Below, one piece after another: positions 1-8,626 of a stretch of DNA of 43,927 bases (position 1 is its first letter; the number at the start of each line of letters is the position of its first letter). The notes beneath the pieces are model-generated. The model did no database searches. It saw nothing but the letters and a program-made list of their open reading frames with translations, and was not told the DNA's origin. Made by a program: the position numbers and the translations under genes. The stretch lies in NCBI GenBank assembly GCA_020346245.1, contig CP070778.1, positions 2,473,922-2,517,848 on the forward strand, read 5' to 3'. Origin of the DNA: Flavobacteriaceae bacterium. Its GTDB lineage: Bacteria > Bacteroidota > Bacteroidia > Flavobacteriales > Flavobacteriaceae.

Positions 1-695
1 TAGACAATGACACTTTTATCGGATTTTACACATAATTCATATAAGCGCTGTTGCTTGTCCTCTTCCCAAATAACCCCAAAATATATATTTTTCCTGTTGA
101 ATGAATCTTTAAAAATCTGATGTTCTCTAAACCGAAGATTTTCTGTAATATCAATTGCAACCTTTGCCGTAGCCGTGGCTGTAAGGGCAATTACAGGAAC
201 TTCAGGCCTTATATCCCGTAATAGTGCACAATTCAAATAGGCTGGTCTGAAGTCATTTCCCCATTCAGATATGCAATGTGCCTCATCTATCGCCAAAAGA
301 CTAATTTGCATTTGGGCAATCCTGTCTTTAACAATTTCCTGTTGCAGACGTTCAGGAGACAGGTATAAAAATTTATAATTGCCATAAACACAATTATCTA
401 ACAGGTTATTTAATTCTTCTTTGGAAATTCCTCCTGTTAAGGCAACAGATTTAATCCCTAATTCCTTTAATTGTTGGACCTGATCTTGAATAAGGGCTAT
501 TAAGGGTGAAACCACAATACATAACCCCTCATACGCCATAGCCGGAATTTGATAACATATAGATTTACCTCCCCCTGTTGGTAAAAGTGCAAGGACATCT
601 TTACCGGATAACACGGCATCTATAATAGGTTTCTGAGATCCTTTAAAACTTTCATAACCCCAATATTTTTTTAAGATTTCTTGTGGGTCCTTCAT
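1..695 (-). CDS. recQ: ATP-dependent DNA helicase RecQ, N-terminal part (runs off window)
   Basis: Superfamily 2 3'-5' DNA helicase used in recombination and repair. Reading leftward from the ATG at 693-695 gives 231 complete codons, and the 3' end lies outside the window. The N-terminus shows the RecQ Q-motif region, a Walker A segment with TGGGKS near residues 40-45, the SPLIALIQDQV motif Ia, and a DEAH box at about residues 137-140 followed by CISEWG. The RecQ C-terminal and HRDC domains cannot be seen. The start codon overlaps the stop of the upstream ATPase gene by one base (TAATG), so the two are probably co-transcribed and translationally coupled. The reading frame is open and intact throughout, so the gene is cut only by the window edge. 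Confidence 0.93.
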   Translation of the reverse strand, partial: MKDPQEILKKYWGYESFKGSQKPIIDAVLSGKDVLALLPTGGGKSICYQIPAMAYEGLCIVVSPLIALIQDQVQQLKELGIKSVALTGGISKEELNNLLDNCVYGNYKFLYLSPERLQQEIVKDRIAQMQISLLAIDEAHCISEWGNDFRPAYLNCALLRDIRPEVPVIALTATATAKVAIDITENLRFREHQIFKDSFNRKNIYFGVIWEEDKQQRLYELCVKSDKSVIV

Positions 696-1261
696 TAAAA
701 ATTTTCCTTCAACTCGTTTAATATAAAAGATATGCGATCTTCCACGGTACCAGTGGGGATCAGGATCGGGTCATATTCATATTTAATATAGGTACGCTTT
801 AAATGGTCGTGAATTTCAATAGCTTCCTCAAAGCTTTCCAGCCTTTCATTGTCAGCGACATAGATTTTTTTCCAGGGTGGCAGGATCAAAACTTTATCAT
901 ATCTCCTGGTGGTACAGGCTTCTTCAAATTCAAGGGTGTAACTTTGGTCAAAATAGTCCATATAAGCAAGTACATCGGGAATACCGCGATCAAAAAAAAC
1001 AAAGGGATTCTTAATAGTAACAGATTTGCTGTGCTGTTGCATCCTGCCGCTAAGAATCCGCTGATTAAACTCGAAAGGATCTTTAACAAAGGCAAGTGGA
1101 TTTGAAACAAATGATTCAGGATTACCTTCTTTTTTTGCCTCAAGAGTCATTGTTCTCACAATCTCATGAAAACAGTGATATCCAAATGCTTCAAGTTGTT
1201 GTATGATAACGGTTTTTCCTGTACTTGGCCCGCCTGTAATAACTACCTTTTTCGATTTCAA
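695..1261 (-). CDS. P-loop ATPase/kinase-like protein (AAA_28 type)
   Basis: A 188-residue protein with a Walker A motif GGPSTGKT at residues 10-17, close to the N-terminus, as in the AAA_28 family of small NTPases. These resemble the kinase-like domain of NadR, but the biochemical role of the stand-alone flavobacterial members is unknown to me. Further family-like features are the EIVRTM segment after the first helix and a DRGIPDVLAY segment that probably carries catalytic acidic residues. It is probably cytosolic; there is no signal peptide. The ATG at 1261 is the only good start, and a possible -7 box lies 20 bases upstream. It overlaps recQ by one base, suggesting an operon, but no functional link to RecQ is implied by sequence. 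Confidence 0.8.
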   Translation of the reverse strand: MKSKKVVITGGPSTGKTVIIQQLEAFGYHCFHEIVRTMTLEAKKEGNPESFVSNPLAFVKDPFEFNQRILSGRMQQHSKSVTIKNPFVFFDRGIPDVLAYMDYFDQSYTLEFEEACTTRRYDKVLILPPWKKIYVADNERLESFEEAIEIHDHLKRTYIKYEYDPILIPTGTVEDRISFILNELKENF

Positions 1262-1280
1262 ACATTAAATTTTACAATCA

Positions 1281-1288
1281 CAAAAGTA
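1281..1288 (-). promoter_or_regulatory. candidate -7 box for the ATPase-recQ operon
   Basis: Read on the minus strand this is TACTTTTG, a match to the Bacteroidota -7 consensus TAnnTTTG. It sits about 20 bases upstream of the ATG at 1261. No TTG-type -33 box lies at the usual spacing, so the call is tentative. Confidence 0.38.
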
Positions 1289-1327
1289 ATCAATGCGGGC
1301 AAGCCTAAAAAATTGATTGTGAACCTT

Positions 1328-1335
1328 TATATTTG
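1328..1335 (+). promoter_or_regulatory. candidate -7 box for the DUF493 gene
   Basis: TATATTTG matches TAnnTTTG and ends 13 bases before the ATG at 1349, implying a very short leader. TTG triplets at 1313 and 1317 are too close to be a normal -33 element. It stands back to back with the candidate box at 1281-1288, so the 87-base divergent gap would hold both promoters. Confidence 0.38.
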
Positions 1336-1348
1336 TAAAAACTTTTGA

Positions 1349-1636
1349 ATGGATACTGAGAAATCAGACGATTTTTACCTTAGACTTAAAGAAGAATTAC
1401 TTAAAAGTAATAGTTGGCCGGCAGATTACTTATACAAATTTATCGTGCCCACAGATCGTGATAAGATCACTCAAATAGAGGTGATCTTTGATAATACCGG
1501 GGCAGTAATTGAATCCAGACAATCCAGCAAGGGTAAATATACCAGCCTTTCAATTATGGTAAATCTTGCAAATCCTGACGAGGTTATAGAGAAATATAAA
1601 GAAGTTGGCCTCGTTGAGGGCGTAATATCTTTATAA
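1349..1636 (+). CDS. DUF493 (YbeD-like) family protein
   Basis: A 95-residue cytosolic protein with the overall pattern of the DUF493/YbeD family: an N-terminal helix with FYxRLKEEL, a PxxYxxKFIVP strand, and a late segment on a KGKYTSLSIMV core. Length matches the family, which adopts a small ferredoxin-like, ACT-related fold and is thought of as regulatory, with no established activity in Bacteroidota. The ATG at 1349 is supported by the family N-terminus. A nine-base tandem duplication (AACTGGGAT twice, 1636-1653) follows the stop codon. The gene precedes DUF4290 and murA on the same strand, 87 bases upstream, and could be in the same transcription unit. Confidence 0.82.
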   Translation: MDTEKSDDFYLRLKEELLKSNSWPADYLYKFIVPTDRDKITQIEVIFDNTGAVIESRQSSKGKYTSLSIMVNLANPDEVIEKYKEVGLVEGVISL

Positions 1637-1723
1637 ACTGGGATAACTGGGATAATTTTCCTAATTTGCCACCGTTATAGATATACTTCCTTTACATATT
1701 TTTAATCAGAATTACATAGAAAT

Positions 1724-2377
1724 TTGAATCCAGTAGAAAACCTAGAATACAATACTGAGCGCGAAAAGCTTATTATTCCGGAATACGGCCGTCATTTTCA
1801 GAAAATGGTGGATCATGCCGTTAACATAAAAGACGATGCAGAGCGAAACAAAGTAGCAAAAGCTATTATTAGTGTTATGGGTAACCTTCAACCTCATTTG
1901 AGGGATGTTCCTGACTTTCAGCATAAACTGTGGGATCAATTGTTTATTATGTCTGACTTTAAGTTGGATGTTGAATCACCTTTTCCCATAACTCCAAAGG
2001 AATTATTACAGGCAAGGCCTGATCCTCTGGAATACCCGCAAAATCATCCTAAATACCGATTTTATGGGAATAATATAAAACGAATGATTGATGTGGCTAT
2101 TGGATGGGATGAAGGCGATAAACGTGCGGGATTGGAGTATTCAATAGCAAATCACATGAAGAAATGCTTCCTTAATTGGAATAAGGACACGGTAGAGGAT
2201 AGGGTTATTTTTAAACACCTTTATGAGCTAAGTGATGGCAAAATAGATCTGGCATCGGATGACGTGAGCCTTACTGATAGCGGTCAGTTTCTTAAAAGCC
2301 GGATTTCCAAGTCCAACAGGTCCGGTTCTTCAAAAAAGAGTCAGCGAAATTCTGGCAGAGGTAAAAAACGATACTAA
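1724..2377 (+). CDS. DUF4290 domain protein with basic tail, TTG start
   Basis: A 217-residue protein matching what I know of DUF4290, a Bacteroidota-restricted family of unknown function. It opens with LEYNTEREKLIIPEYGRH and continues as a mainly helical domain to about residue 185. The tail (about 190-217) is rich in Ser, Lys and Arg and ends in GRGKKRY, looking disordered and possibly able to bind nucleic acid. The start must be TTG at 1724: an in-frame TAA lies at 1703-1705 and there is no ATG between it and the conserved N-terminal segment. It ends 15 bases before murA, so the two are almost certainly co-transcribed. A role in cell-wall synthesis is only a guess from that position. Confidence 0.85.
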   Translation: MNPVENLEYNTEREKLIIPEYGRHFQKMVDHAVNIKDDAERNKVAKAIISVMGNLQPHLRDVPDFQHKLWDQLFIMSDFKLDVESPFPITPKELLQARPDPLEYPQNHPKYRFYGNNIKRMIDVAIGWDEGDKRAGLEYSIANHMKKCFLNWNKDTVEDRVIFKHLYELSDGKIDLASDDVSLTDSGQFLKSRISKSNRSGSSKKSQRNSGRGKKRY

Positions 2378-2392
2378 ATACTTCTTCCTTAA

Positions 2393-3703
2393 ATGGGTAC
2401 ATTCAAAATTGAGGGCGGTCATAAACTTCATGGAGAAATAACTCCACAAGGGGCAAAAAATGAGGCGCTTCAGATACTTTGCGCAGTATTACTCACTCCT
2501 AACGAGGTTATTATTCACAATATTCCGGATATTCTCGATGTTAATAAATTAATTTCCTTGCTTGAAGACCTGGGGGTAAAAATCCAGAAAAAGGGTAAAG
2601 GATCCTATTCTTTTAAAGCAGATGATATAAATCTGTCCTACCTGCAATCTGAGCAGTTTAAATCTGATGGCAGGGGATTAAGAGGTTCTATAATGCTTGT
2701 GGGCCCATTGCTGGCCAGATATGGCCAGGGATACATTCCCAAGCCGGGAGGTGACAAGATAGGCAGGCGCAGATTAGATACTCATTTTGAAGGATTTATT
2801 AAACTGGGTGCAAAATTCCGATACAATAAAGAGGAACACTTTTATGGGGTTGAAGCCAAAAAACTAAAAGGCACCTATATGCTTTTAGATGAAGCATCGG
2901 TTACAGGCACTGCCAATATAGTTATGGCAGCTGTTATGGCTGAAGGGCGGACAACTATTTACAATGCTGCTTGTGAGCCCTACTTGCAGCAATTGTGCAA
3001 GATGCTAAACAGAATGGGCGCAAAGATTTCGGGAATTGGTTCTAATTTACTGGTAATTGACGGGGTTTCAAAATTGAAGGGCACAGAACATACCATGCTG
3101 CCAGATATGATAGAAATTGGCAGTTGGATAGGATTGGCAGCCATGACCAAAAGCGAATTAACCATTAAGAATGTTAGCTGGGACGACCTGGGCCAGATTC
3201 CTTCCGTTTTCAGAAAACTTGGTATCTCTTTGGAAAGAAGGGAAGATGATATTTACATTCCCGCACACAAAGAAGGTTATAAAATTCATAACTATATTGA
3301 TGGGTCTATTTTGACTATTTCAGATGCACCCTGGCCAGGGCTTACTCCTGATTTGTTAAGTATTATCCTTGTAATTTCTACTCAGGCAAGGGGTGAGGTG
3401 CTCATACATCAGAAAATGTTTGAAAGCCGTTTGTTCTTTGTAGATAAATTGATAGATATGGGTGCAAAAATAATACTTTGCGATCCGCACAGAGCAACTG
3501 TAATTGGCCATGACTTTAAGTCTACTTTAAAGGCAACTACAATGGTTTCCCCTGATATCAGAGCCGGAGTATCTCTTTTAATCGCTGCCCTATGCGCAAA
3601 AGGAACGTCGATCATACACAATATTGAGCAGATAGACAGGGGTTATGAAGATATTGATAACCGACTTAGGGCTATTGGTGCCAGGATTGAAAGGATACAA
3701 TAG
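2393..3703 (+). CDS. murA: UDP-N-acetylglucosamine 1-carboxyvinyltransferase MurA, Asp-type active site
   Basis: First committed step of peptidoglycan synthesis in the cytosol: transfer of enolpyruvate from PEP to UDP-GlcNAc. The 436-residue length fits the family. Visible family features are the substrate-binding Lys22-Asn23 pair (GAKNEA), the glycine- and arginine-rich ARYGQGYIPKPGGDKIGRRR loop around residues 108-127, and a late TPDLLSI segment likely to carry the catalytic Asp. In E. coli MurA the active-site loop has Cys115, the residue alkylated by fosfomycin; here the equivalent position is Asp121 (codon GAC, 2753-2755). Asp-type MurA enzymes are known to be active and fosfomycin-insensitive. 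The gene follows DUF4290 closely and is its probable operon partner. Confidence 0.96.
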   Translation: MGTFKIEGGHKLHGEITPQGAKNEALQILCAVLLTPNEVIIHNIPDILDVNKLISLLEDLGVKIQKKGKGSYSFKADDINLSYLQSEQFKSDGRGLRGSIMLVGPLLARYGQGYIPKPGGDKIGRRRLDTHFEGFIKLGAKFRYNKEEHFYGVEAKKLKGTYMLLDEASVTGTANIVMAAVMAEGRTTIYNAACEPYLQQLCKMLNRMGAKISGIGSNLLVIDGVSKLKGTEHTMLPDMIEIGSWIGLAAMTKSELTIKNVSWDDLGQIPSVFRKLGISLERREDDIYIPAHKEGYKIHNYIDGSILTISDAPWPGLTPDLLSIILVISTQARGEVLIHQKMFESRLFFVDKLIDMGAKIILCDPHRATVIGHDFKSTLKATTMVSPDIRAGVSLLIAALCAKGTSIIHNIEQIDRGYEDIDNRLRAIGARIERIQ

Positions 3704-3757
3704 GAAATTGGTTATCCGGGATTCCGAGGCATACCCGAAAGCATTAAAATCTTGCAA

Positions 3758-4081
3758 ATGAAAAATCCAGAGTGGGAAAAACTACCTCTTATTAACAACG
3801 ATTCGGGTCAAAAGAAAAAGTTTGAATTGCACATAGAGGATGAAATAGCATTTATTGAATATATCCAAAACAGGAATAATATTATTTACCTTACCCATAC
3901 AGAAGTACCACGCTCCCTTAAAGGAAATGGTCTTGGTGCAATTATTGTTTCTAAAACCCTTGAATACATAAAAGAAAACGGGTATAAAATAGCGCCATTA
4001 TGTCCATTTATTGCGGCATACCTAAAACGCAATCCGGGCAAAGCGGATAATTTACTGGCACCAGGATTTTCAATAGGTTAG
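3758..4081 (+). CDS. small GNAT-family N-acetyltransferase (YjdJ type)
   Basis: A 107-residue protein of the short YjdJ-type GNAT family, acetyl-CoA-dependent acetyltransferases with unassigned substrates. The diagnostic stretch is the TEVPRSLKGNGLG segment, where the Arg/Gly-x-Gly-x-Gly-like loop binds the acetyl-CoA pyrophosphate, followed by a helix and a PLCPFIAAYLKRNP segment with the conserved Cys-Pro-Phe and Tyr. I place the start at the ATG at 3758 rather than the TTG two codons earlier. It lies 54 bases after murA on the same strand and faces the pirin gene, with an AT-rich hairpin between the two stop codons. Confidence 0.85.
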   Translation: MKNPEWEKLPLINNDSGQKKKFELHIEDEIAFIEYIQNRNNIIYLTHTEVPRSLKGNGLGAIIVSKTLEYIKENGYKIAPLCPFIAAYLKRNPGKADNLLAPGFSIG

Positions 4082-4101
4082 CTTAAGATAGTTATTGAAG
4101 T

Positions 4102-4130
4102 ATTAGTTTAAATAAATATCCTAAACTAAT
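4102..4130. terminator. AT-rich hairpin between convergent genes
   Basis: A perfect 9-base inverted repeat (ATTAGTTTA at 4102-4110 and TAAACTAAT at 4122-4130) with an 11-base loop lies between the stops of the acetyltransferase (+) and pirin (-) genes. The stem is weak in GC and no long T-run follows on the plus strand, so it may be a bidirectional terminator or only an mRNA 3'-end stabiliser. Confidence 0.4.
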
Positions 4131-4144
4131 TCTTAAAAAACTAA

Positions 4145-5143
4145 TTAACGCTCAACAACTTCTCCATCAGGGTATTTAGCAAACCTTCCTTTTTCTCTTG
4201 GATGCACGTTATCTGCATGTGGCCAGGGCCAGCCTCCAAATTGTGTAAGCCTGTATTCCTCCATCGCCTGCTGAATTTCTAATTGAGTATTCATAACAAA
4301 GGGGCCATATTTTGCTACTGGTTCGTTTATAGGTTTTCCCTGCAATAGTAAAAAGTGGGATTTCGTACTGCCATTTTCTAAAGTAATTTCAGCCTCCGAG
4401 GTGAGCTCCACCCCATGTTCAGGTTTAATTATATGCTCTCCAATTGTAACTTCATCACCTTCATAATAATATAGAGTACGTTTCAAACCTGCAGATGCCG
4501 GAGGTAAAATAAACTTTTCGTTTTCATCCATATGAATATTCCAGATGGCCACTTCATGGTCTGAATTTGCCGCCCACGAATTGGGTGCTGGCTCCAGTGC
4601 TGGTGTTCCTTTGAAGTTTCCGGCAATTATTTTTACCGTAGTATTTTTTATTTTAACCAGGGGGATATCCTCATGCCAGAGCATTTTGAAATGGGGTTCA
4701 ACAAATTTATCTGCTTTGGGCAAATTTATCCAAATTTGAAATAATTCTAACGGATTATCCTTGTCTGTATTCAGCAAAGGAAACATTTCTGAATGCTGTA
4801 CGCCCCTGCCGGCAGTCATCCATTGCACATCACCCTGCCCAAATCTGCCTGCAGCTCCTAATGAATCTGAATGATCACAAAATCCTTTATTTACAATAGT
4901 AACCGTTTCAAATCCCCGATGCGGATGATAAGGAAACCCGGGAATGGTATGTCCGTGATACATTCTCCATCCATCTTTTATGGTGAAGTCATTTCCCAGG
5001 TTACGTCCTTCAAGGGAAACAGCTGGTTCCATTGCACTATTCCCTTTGGGATAATGATCTAAATGATAAACACAGAACAAAAAAGGATCTTGGGTTTCCC
5101 ATGGAAAACCAAGAGGAAAAATGCGATTCACAGGGCTGTTCAT
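4145..5143 (-). CDS. pirin family protein
   Basis: A 332-residue bicupin of the pirin family, proteins that bind a single iron; some have quercetinase activity, others act as redox-sensitive regulators. The N-terminal cupin carries the expected metal ligands: PYHPHRGFET gives His73 and His75, and GVQHSEM gives His117 and Glu119. The C-terminal cupin (about 195-300) is present. Length is somewhat above the usual 230-300, mainly from a C-terminal tail with GGWPWPHADNVHPREKGRFA. It has no signal peptide and is probably cytosolic. It is the last gene of a minus-strand series of small stress- or redox-type proteins. The substrate cannot be inferred. Confidence 0.92.
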   Translation of the reverse strand: MNSPVNRIFPLGFPWETQDPFLFCVYHLDHYPKGNSAMEPAVSLEGRNLGNDFTIKDGWRMYHGHTIPGFPYHPHRGFETVTIVNKGFCDHSDSLGAAGRFGQGDVQWMTAGRGVQHSEMFPLLNTDKDNPLELFQIWINLPKADKFVEPHFKMLWHEDIPLVKIKNTTVKIIAGNFKGTPALEPAPNSWAANSDHEVAIWNIHMDENEKFILPPASAGLKRTLYYYEGDEVTIGEHIIKPEHGVELTSEAEITLENGSTKSHFLLLQGKPINEPVAKYGPFVMNTQLEIQQAMEEYRLTQFGGWPWPHADNVHPREKGRFAKYPDGEVVER

Positions 5144-5214
5144 TGTTTTAAGTTTTGATGTCTTCTTTATTTTTATGGGTTATGGATATCCATTTCGAAA
5201 GAAATGGAAACTTC

Positions 5215-5664
5215 TTATTCATGGGATGCCGTATTAATTTCAACCCAATTTTCTTCCGGATCTTTAATATAAATTTGTCTAACTCCATCTGCGCGGTCTG
5301 TTACAGCGTTCTTTTTCCCGGGCCAATCCCAATAGGGGATATTTTTTTCTTCAAGATAGGAGATAAGTCCATCCAGGTTTTTGGTTGCAAGGCAAAGATG
5401 TACACTTTTATTATTTTGCCTGATCACGGAATCTTTTTCTATTAGGTGAAGTTGAGAATTTCCATGAATACTAAACCATCTAAACCCTTGTGATGCCGAC
5501 GGATGTGGAATTTCTTTTAATTTTAAGATATTAGAATAGAAATCTCCTGTCTTTTTAAGGTCGGTAACTACAAAAGAATAGTGGTCATATTGAAAATCAA
5601 AGTTCTGTGCATAAGAATTTGAAAAATAACATATGAATAGTAATAGGATCAATTTTTTTATCAT
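5215..5664 (-). CDS. secreted VOC (glyoxalase-fold) family protein
   Basis: A 149-residue protein with a clear N-terminal signal peptide (MIKKLILLLF onward, likely cleaved after NSYAQ near residue 20) followed by one vicinal-oxygen-chelate domain. The domain starts with DHYSFVVTDLKKTGDFY, contains NKSVHLCLA in the middle and ends with DPEENWVEIN. Together these could give a metal site from His28, the middle His and the late Glu. Family members include glyoxalase I, dioxygenases and antibiotic-binding proteins, and no specific reaction is assignable. Export of a VOC protein to the periplasm is less usual than a cytosolic location. It sits between the pirin and TolB-like genes, 71 and 40 bases apart. 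Confidence 0.82.
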   Translation of the reverse strand: MIKKLILLLFICYFSNSYAQNFDFQYDHYSFVVTDLKKTGDFYSNILKLKEIPHPSASQGFRWFSIHGNSQLHLIEKDSVIRQNNKSVHLCLATKNLDGLISYLEEKNIPYWDWPGKKNAVTDRADGVRQIYIKDPEENWVEINTASHE

Positions 5665-5704
5665 TATAATTTTGAATGTATTTATGAGGGACTAAAATAA
5701 TGGA

Positions 5705-6625
5705 TTATTGATTGTCATAGGATACAAATGCAAAGTGTTTGCCGTCGGGCGACCATGAGGGGACATTGATGGTTCCCTGTCCGCCTGTAAAAAAGCAAAG
5801 ATTTTTAATTTCCTTAGTATTGAGATCGTAAAGGCGCAATGCTACATCTTTTAAAGGAGGATGACGATCTCCCTGATCCTGCAGATAGGAAATAAAGACA
5901 AAATATTTTCCATCCGGTGATGGATGGGCAAACCAATTGGAATATGTATCGTTAGTCAATTGCTCTTTTTTGCTGCCATCGGCTTTCATTCTCCATATCT
6001 CCATAGAACCAGATTGCATAGAATTGTAATAAATGTACATTCCATCGGGTGAATATTCAGGGCCATCATCTAATCCAGGGTTGTTTGTAAGGCGTTCCTC
6101 ATCACCTCCATGAATAGAGATCCTATAGATGTCAAAGTTATTATTGCGGCGTGCAGTATAGACAACAGCATCATTTTCAGGAGACCATCCATGCCAGTAA
6201 GAAGGATATTCTAATGTAACAAGTTTAGGATCTCCTCCATTAATAGGTAATGTATAGATTCGGGAGGTACCGGATGTAACCCCTTCTATTGGATCATTAT
6301 TGCTAATGGCCAGCATGGTACCATCAGGAGAAATTCCATGGTCATTATTGCATTTAACTGCCTTTCCTGTGTTTATGCGCTCCTTTGCACTCCCATCTGT
6401 TTCTATTCTGTATAAAAGACCATTTTGATTGAAAACTAAGTACTTGCCATCAGTACTCCAGTTAGGTGCTTCAAAGTGCCCATCTTCTTCGTAAATCACC
6501 TTATGCTCGCCGGTTTCGAGTGAAAAAATCTCAAGCATTGATTTAATCTGCGCTGTTTGTCCAAAATTTTGTGACGAACCCATAATAAACAGAATTATCA
6601 GAGTTTTATTAAAAATTGAATTCAT
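5705..6625 (-). CDS. TolB-like PD40 beta-propeller protein, exported
   Basis: A 306-residue protein with a signal peptide (to about residue 22, FGQ) and five or six WD40-like PD40 blades. Repeats show the typical SPDGxxxxF/Y pattern: [41 protein letters not shown] and [12 protein letters not shown]. The propeller resembles the C-terminal domain of TolB and the propellers of prolyl oligopeptidases, but there is no TolB N-terminal domain and no peptidase domain. It is therefore probably a periplasmic binding or scaffold protein. The product stops just after the last blade (SYDNQ), so the final strand may be short. The neighbouring genes on the same strand are also secreted or redox proteins. 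Confidence 0.85.
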   Translation of the reverse strand: MNSIFNKTLIILFIMGSSQNFGQTAQIKSMLEIFSLETGEHKVIYEEDGHFEAPNWSTDGKYLVFNQNGLLYRIETDGSAKERINTGKAVKCNNDHGISPDGTMLAISNNDPIEGVTSGTSRIYTLPINGGDPKLVTLEYPSYWHGWSPENDAVVYTARRNNNFDIYRISIHGGDEERLTNNPGLDDGPEYSPDGMYIYYNSMQSGSMEIWRMKADGSKKEQLTNDTYSNWFAHPSPDGKYFVFISYLQDQGDRHPPLKDVALRLYDLNTKEIKNLCFFTGGQGTINVPSWSPDGKHFAFVSYDNQ

Positions 6626-6697
6626 AATAATCAGAGATTCATTATTGCCGTGAGCTTTAATTCCACAGGCCTCGATTATAATAGTGTGCTATTTATT

Positions 6698-7129
6698 TTA
6701 ACCTGCAAAGTCTATTTTCTTATGTGCTCCATCACAATAGGGCTTGTTATCTGATGCACCACATCGGCACAATGCAGTTACCCCGCTTTTACTTTCAGTC
6801 TTACCTCCGGCATCCTTTACTTCCAAAGTACCGTGAACCAGCAAGGGCCCATTGGCCATTACTTCTACTCTTGTATTACTCGCCATATCTTTTATATTTT
6901 CTGATTCTCCTTTTATGTAATAAGTTAGTGCCCCTGATGGACATTTATCTATTTGTGATTTTAATTCATCAATAGAGGCGTTTTCAGGTTCAATCCAAGG
7001 TTTTTTATTGGGATCATAAACCTTGGGCAAGGCATTCACGCAAATAGCGGCATGTATACACCTCTTTGGTTTCCAGACTACGGTGAGCTCACCATTAGAA
7101 TATTCTTTGATTATTTCTCTCTCTGACAT
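6698..7129 (-). CDS. CDGSH-type [2Fe-2S] protein with N-terminal Fer4_19-like domain
   Basis: A 143-residue two-domain iron-sulfur protein. Residues 1-75 form a divergent ferredoxin-type domain with Cys24, Cys30 and a CPSGAL motif at Cys63. Residues 85-143 contain a CDGSH-type domain with the 3Cys-1His cluster ligands Cys121, Cys123, Cys132 and His136 (CRCGASDNKPYCDGAH). Bacterial proteins with this architecture are common but poorly characterised; they probably act in cytosolic electron transfer or Fe-S sensing. There is no signal peptide. The gene ends 72 bases before the TolB-like gene and starts 11 bases after the M20 gene, so it is probably co-transcribed with the latter. Confidence 0.92.
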   Translation of the reverse strand: MSEREIIKEYSNGELTVVWKPKRCIHAAICVNALPKVYDPNKKPWIEPENASIDELKSQIDKCPSGALTYYIKGESENIKDMASNTRVEVMANGPLLVHGTLEVKDAGGKTESKSGVTALCRCGASDNKPYCDGAHKKIDFAG

Positions 7130-7140
7130 ACTATATAGCT

Positions 7141-8571
7141 TTATTTGTTATCGCCAACAGGTGGTGGTCCCGGAGGGATATTGGCCTCATAGATTTCTTC
7201 ACCCTTCCGTTCTTTGTATTCAGTTTTCACTTTTTCGATCAACTTCGAATCTTCGAAAAGATCTGTAGCCGTCATTCCGAGTGCTTTGGCCGCATAGGTC
7301 ATTCCTTTATGACCAATACTCATACCACCGCAAGCGACTACGGCCCAGGAATGCCATGGGGTATCTTTTGGTGCTACTGTAACACTTAAATTTATATTCG
7401 GAACATTCCAACTTACATCGCCAACATCTGTTGAGCCACCCCCGGGATGTTCTTTGGTCTCTTTCAAAGGACTTATTTTAGAATCCATTCCTATTTGAGG
7501 TTTTTTTGTAATCTCCTGGATTTTTTTGCCGAAGGCTTGTTCCTCTTCAGTATAAGTTATATCACCTAAGTATTCTAAATTCTTTTGCATGATTTCTTCA
7601 CCCGATCTGTTTACCAATACTTCATAAATTCCCGAAATCAGTGAAATTTTATAATCTACATTTGCCATTATTGCTGCGCCTTCTGCCATTTTCTTAACCC
7701 TTTCGTATACCGGCATAACCCCGCTTCGCTTGGTGTCCCTAACCCGTACCCATAGCTTAGAATAATCGGGCACTACATTTACCACTTGTCCACCATCCTG
7801 GATATGATAATGGATCCGCACCGTAGGTTTAATGTGTTCTCTGTAGTAATTAATTCCTGTAGTGTATAATTCCAGTGCATCAGATGCACTTCTACCATTC
7901 CATGGATCAGCAGATGCATGCGCTGCCTGACCAAAAAATTCAACTTTAAAGTCAACAAGAGCAAGTGTACTTTGTGCATCGGCTTCTGTGTTGTCCCCGG
8001 GATGCCAACTTAAATTAACGTCCACATCATCCCATAAACCATCGCGTACCATCCAAACCTTTCCGAAATATTTTTCTTCTGCAGGGGTTCCAAAAAACTT
8101 AATGGTTCCTTTAATCTCCCCTTGTTCTATAAGTTCTTTAACTGCCACAGCAGCCCCGAGACTGGCGGTTCCAAATAAATTATGTCCACAACCATGTCCG
8201 GCTGCTCCTTCATTTAAAGCTTCCTTGGTTGGCTGTGCCTTTTGAGAAATTCCTGGAAGAGCATCAAATTCCCCTAAAATGCCTATTACAGGTTTTCCTG
8301 ATCCATAAGTTGCCACAAAGGCTGTAGGCATTCCGGAAACTCCACGTTCAACGGAAAAGCCATTCTTTTCGGCATAGTTTGCCAGGATAAGAGAAGATTG
8401 TTTTTCATTGAAGGCTGTTTCTGCAAGAGCCCATATAGAATCACTTATAGCTATTAGCTCTGTATTGTGCTTTTCAACAGATTGTAAAATCGCTTTTTTG
8501 TTTTTGCTAATTTTTTGAGCTGAGACAAGAGCGCTCATAATAAATAATGCCCCAAAGAATAATATTCTCAT
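7141..8571 (-). CDS. M20 family amidohydrolase, exported (AbgB-like)
   Basis: A 476-residue zinc amidohydrolase of the M20 peptidase family, closest in layout to p-aminobenzoyl-glutamate hydrolase subunit B. It has a signal peptide ending near residue 18 (LVSAQ). Metal-site motifs are present: GAAGHGCGHNLFG, GTPAEEKYFGK, DVNLSWHPGD and a late PGGGSTDVGDVSW. A dimerisation/lid domain lies in the middle. The tail is proline-rich (IPPGPPPVGDNK). The substrate is probably an N-acyl or N-aroyl amino acid but cannot be named. The gene lies upstream of the CDGSH gene by 11 bases. A perfect palindrome at 8627-8642 lies 56 bases upstream of its start. Confidence 0.88.
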   Translation of the reverse strand: MRILFFGALFIMSALVSAQKISKNKKAILQSVEKHNTELIAISDSIWALAETAFNEKQSSLILANYAEKNGFSVERGVSGMPTAFVATYGSGKPVIGILGEFDALPGISQKAQPTKEALNEGAAGHGCGHNLFGTASLGAAVAVKELIEQGEIKGTIKFFGTPAEEKYFGKVWMVRDGLWDDVDVNLSWHPGDNTEADAQSTLALVDFKVEFFGQAAHASADPWNGRSASDALELYTTGINYYREHIKPTVRIHYHIQDGGQVVNVVPDYSKLWVRVRDTKRSGVMPVYERVKKMAEGAAIMANVDYKISLISGIYEVLVNRSGEEIMQKNLEYLGDITYTEEEQAFGKKIQEITKKPQIGMDSKISPLKETKEHPGGGSTDVGDVSWNVPNINLSVTVAPKDTPWHSWAVVACGGMSIGHKGMTYAAKALGMTATDLFEDSKLIEKVKTEYKERKGEEIYEANIPPGPPPVGDNK

Positions 8572-8626
8572 ATTTTTTAAAATGTTTTAAGTCTTAGTAA
8601 TGGTTTCACTAAAAGTACATTTTTTT

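Noticed and set aside
1636..1653. Nine-base tandem duplication as a CRISPR or regulatory array
   Set aside because: Only two copies, no spacers and no cas genes; it is a minor local duplication.
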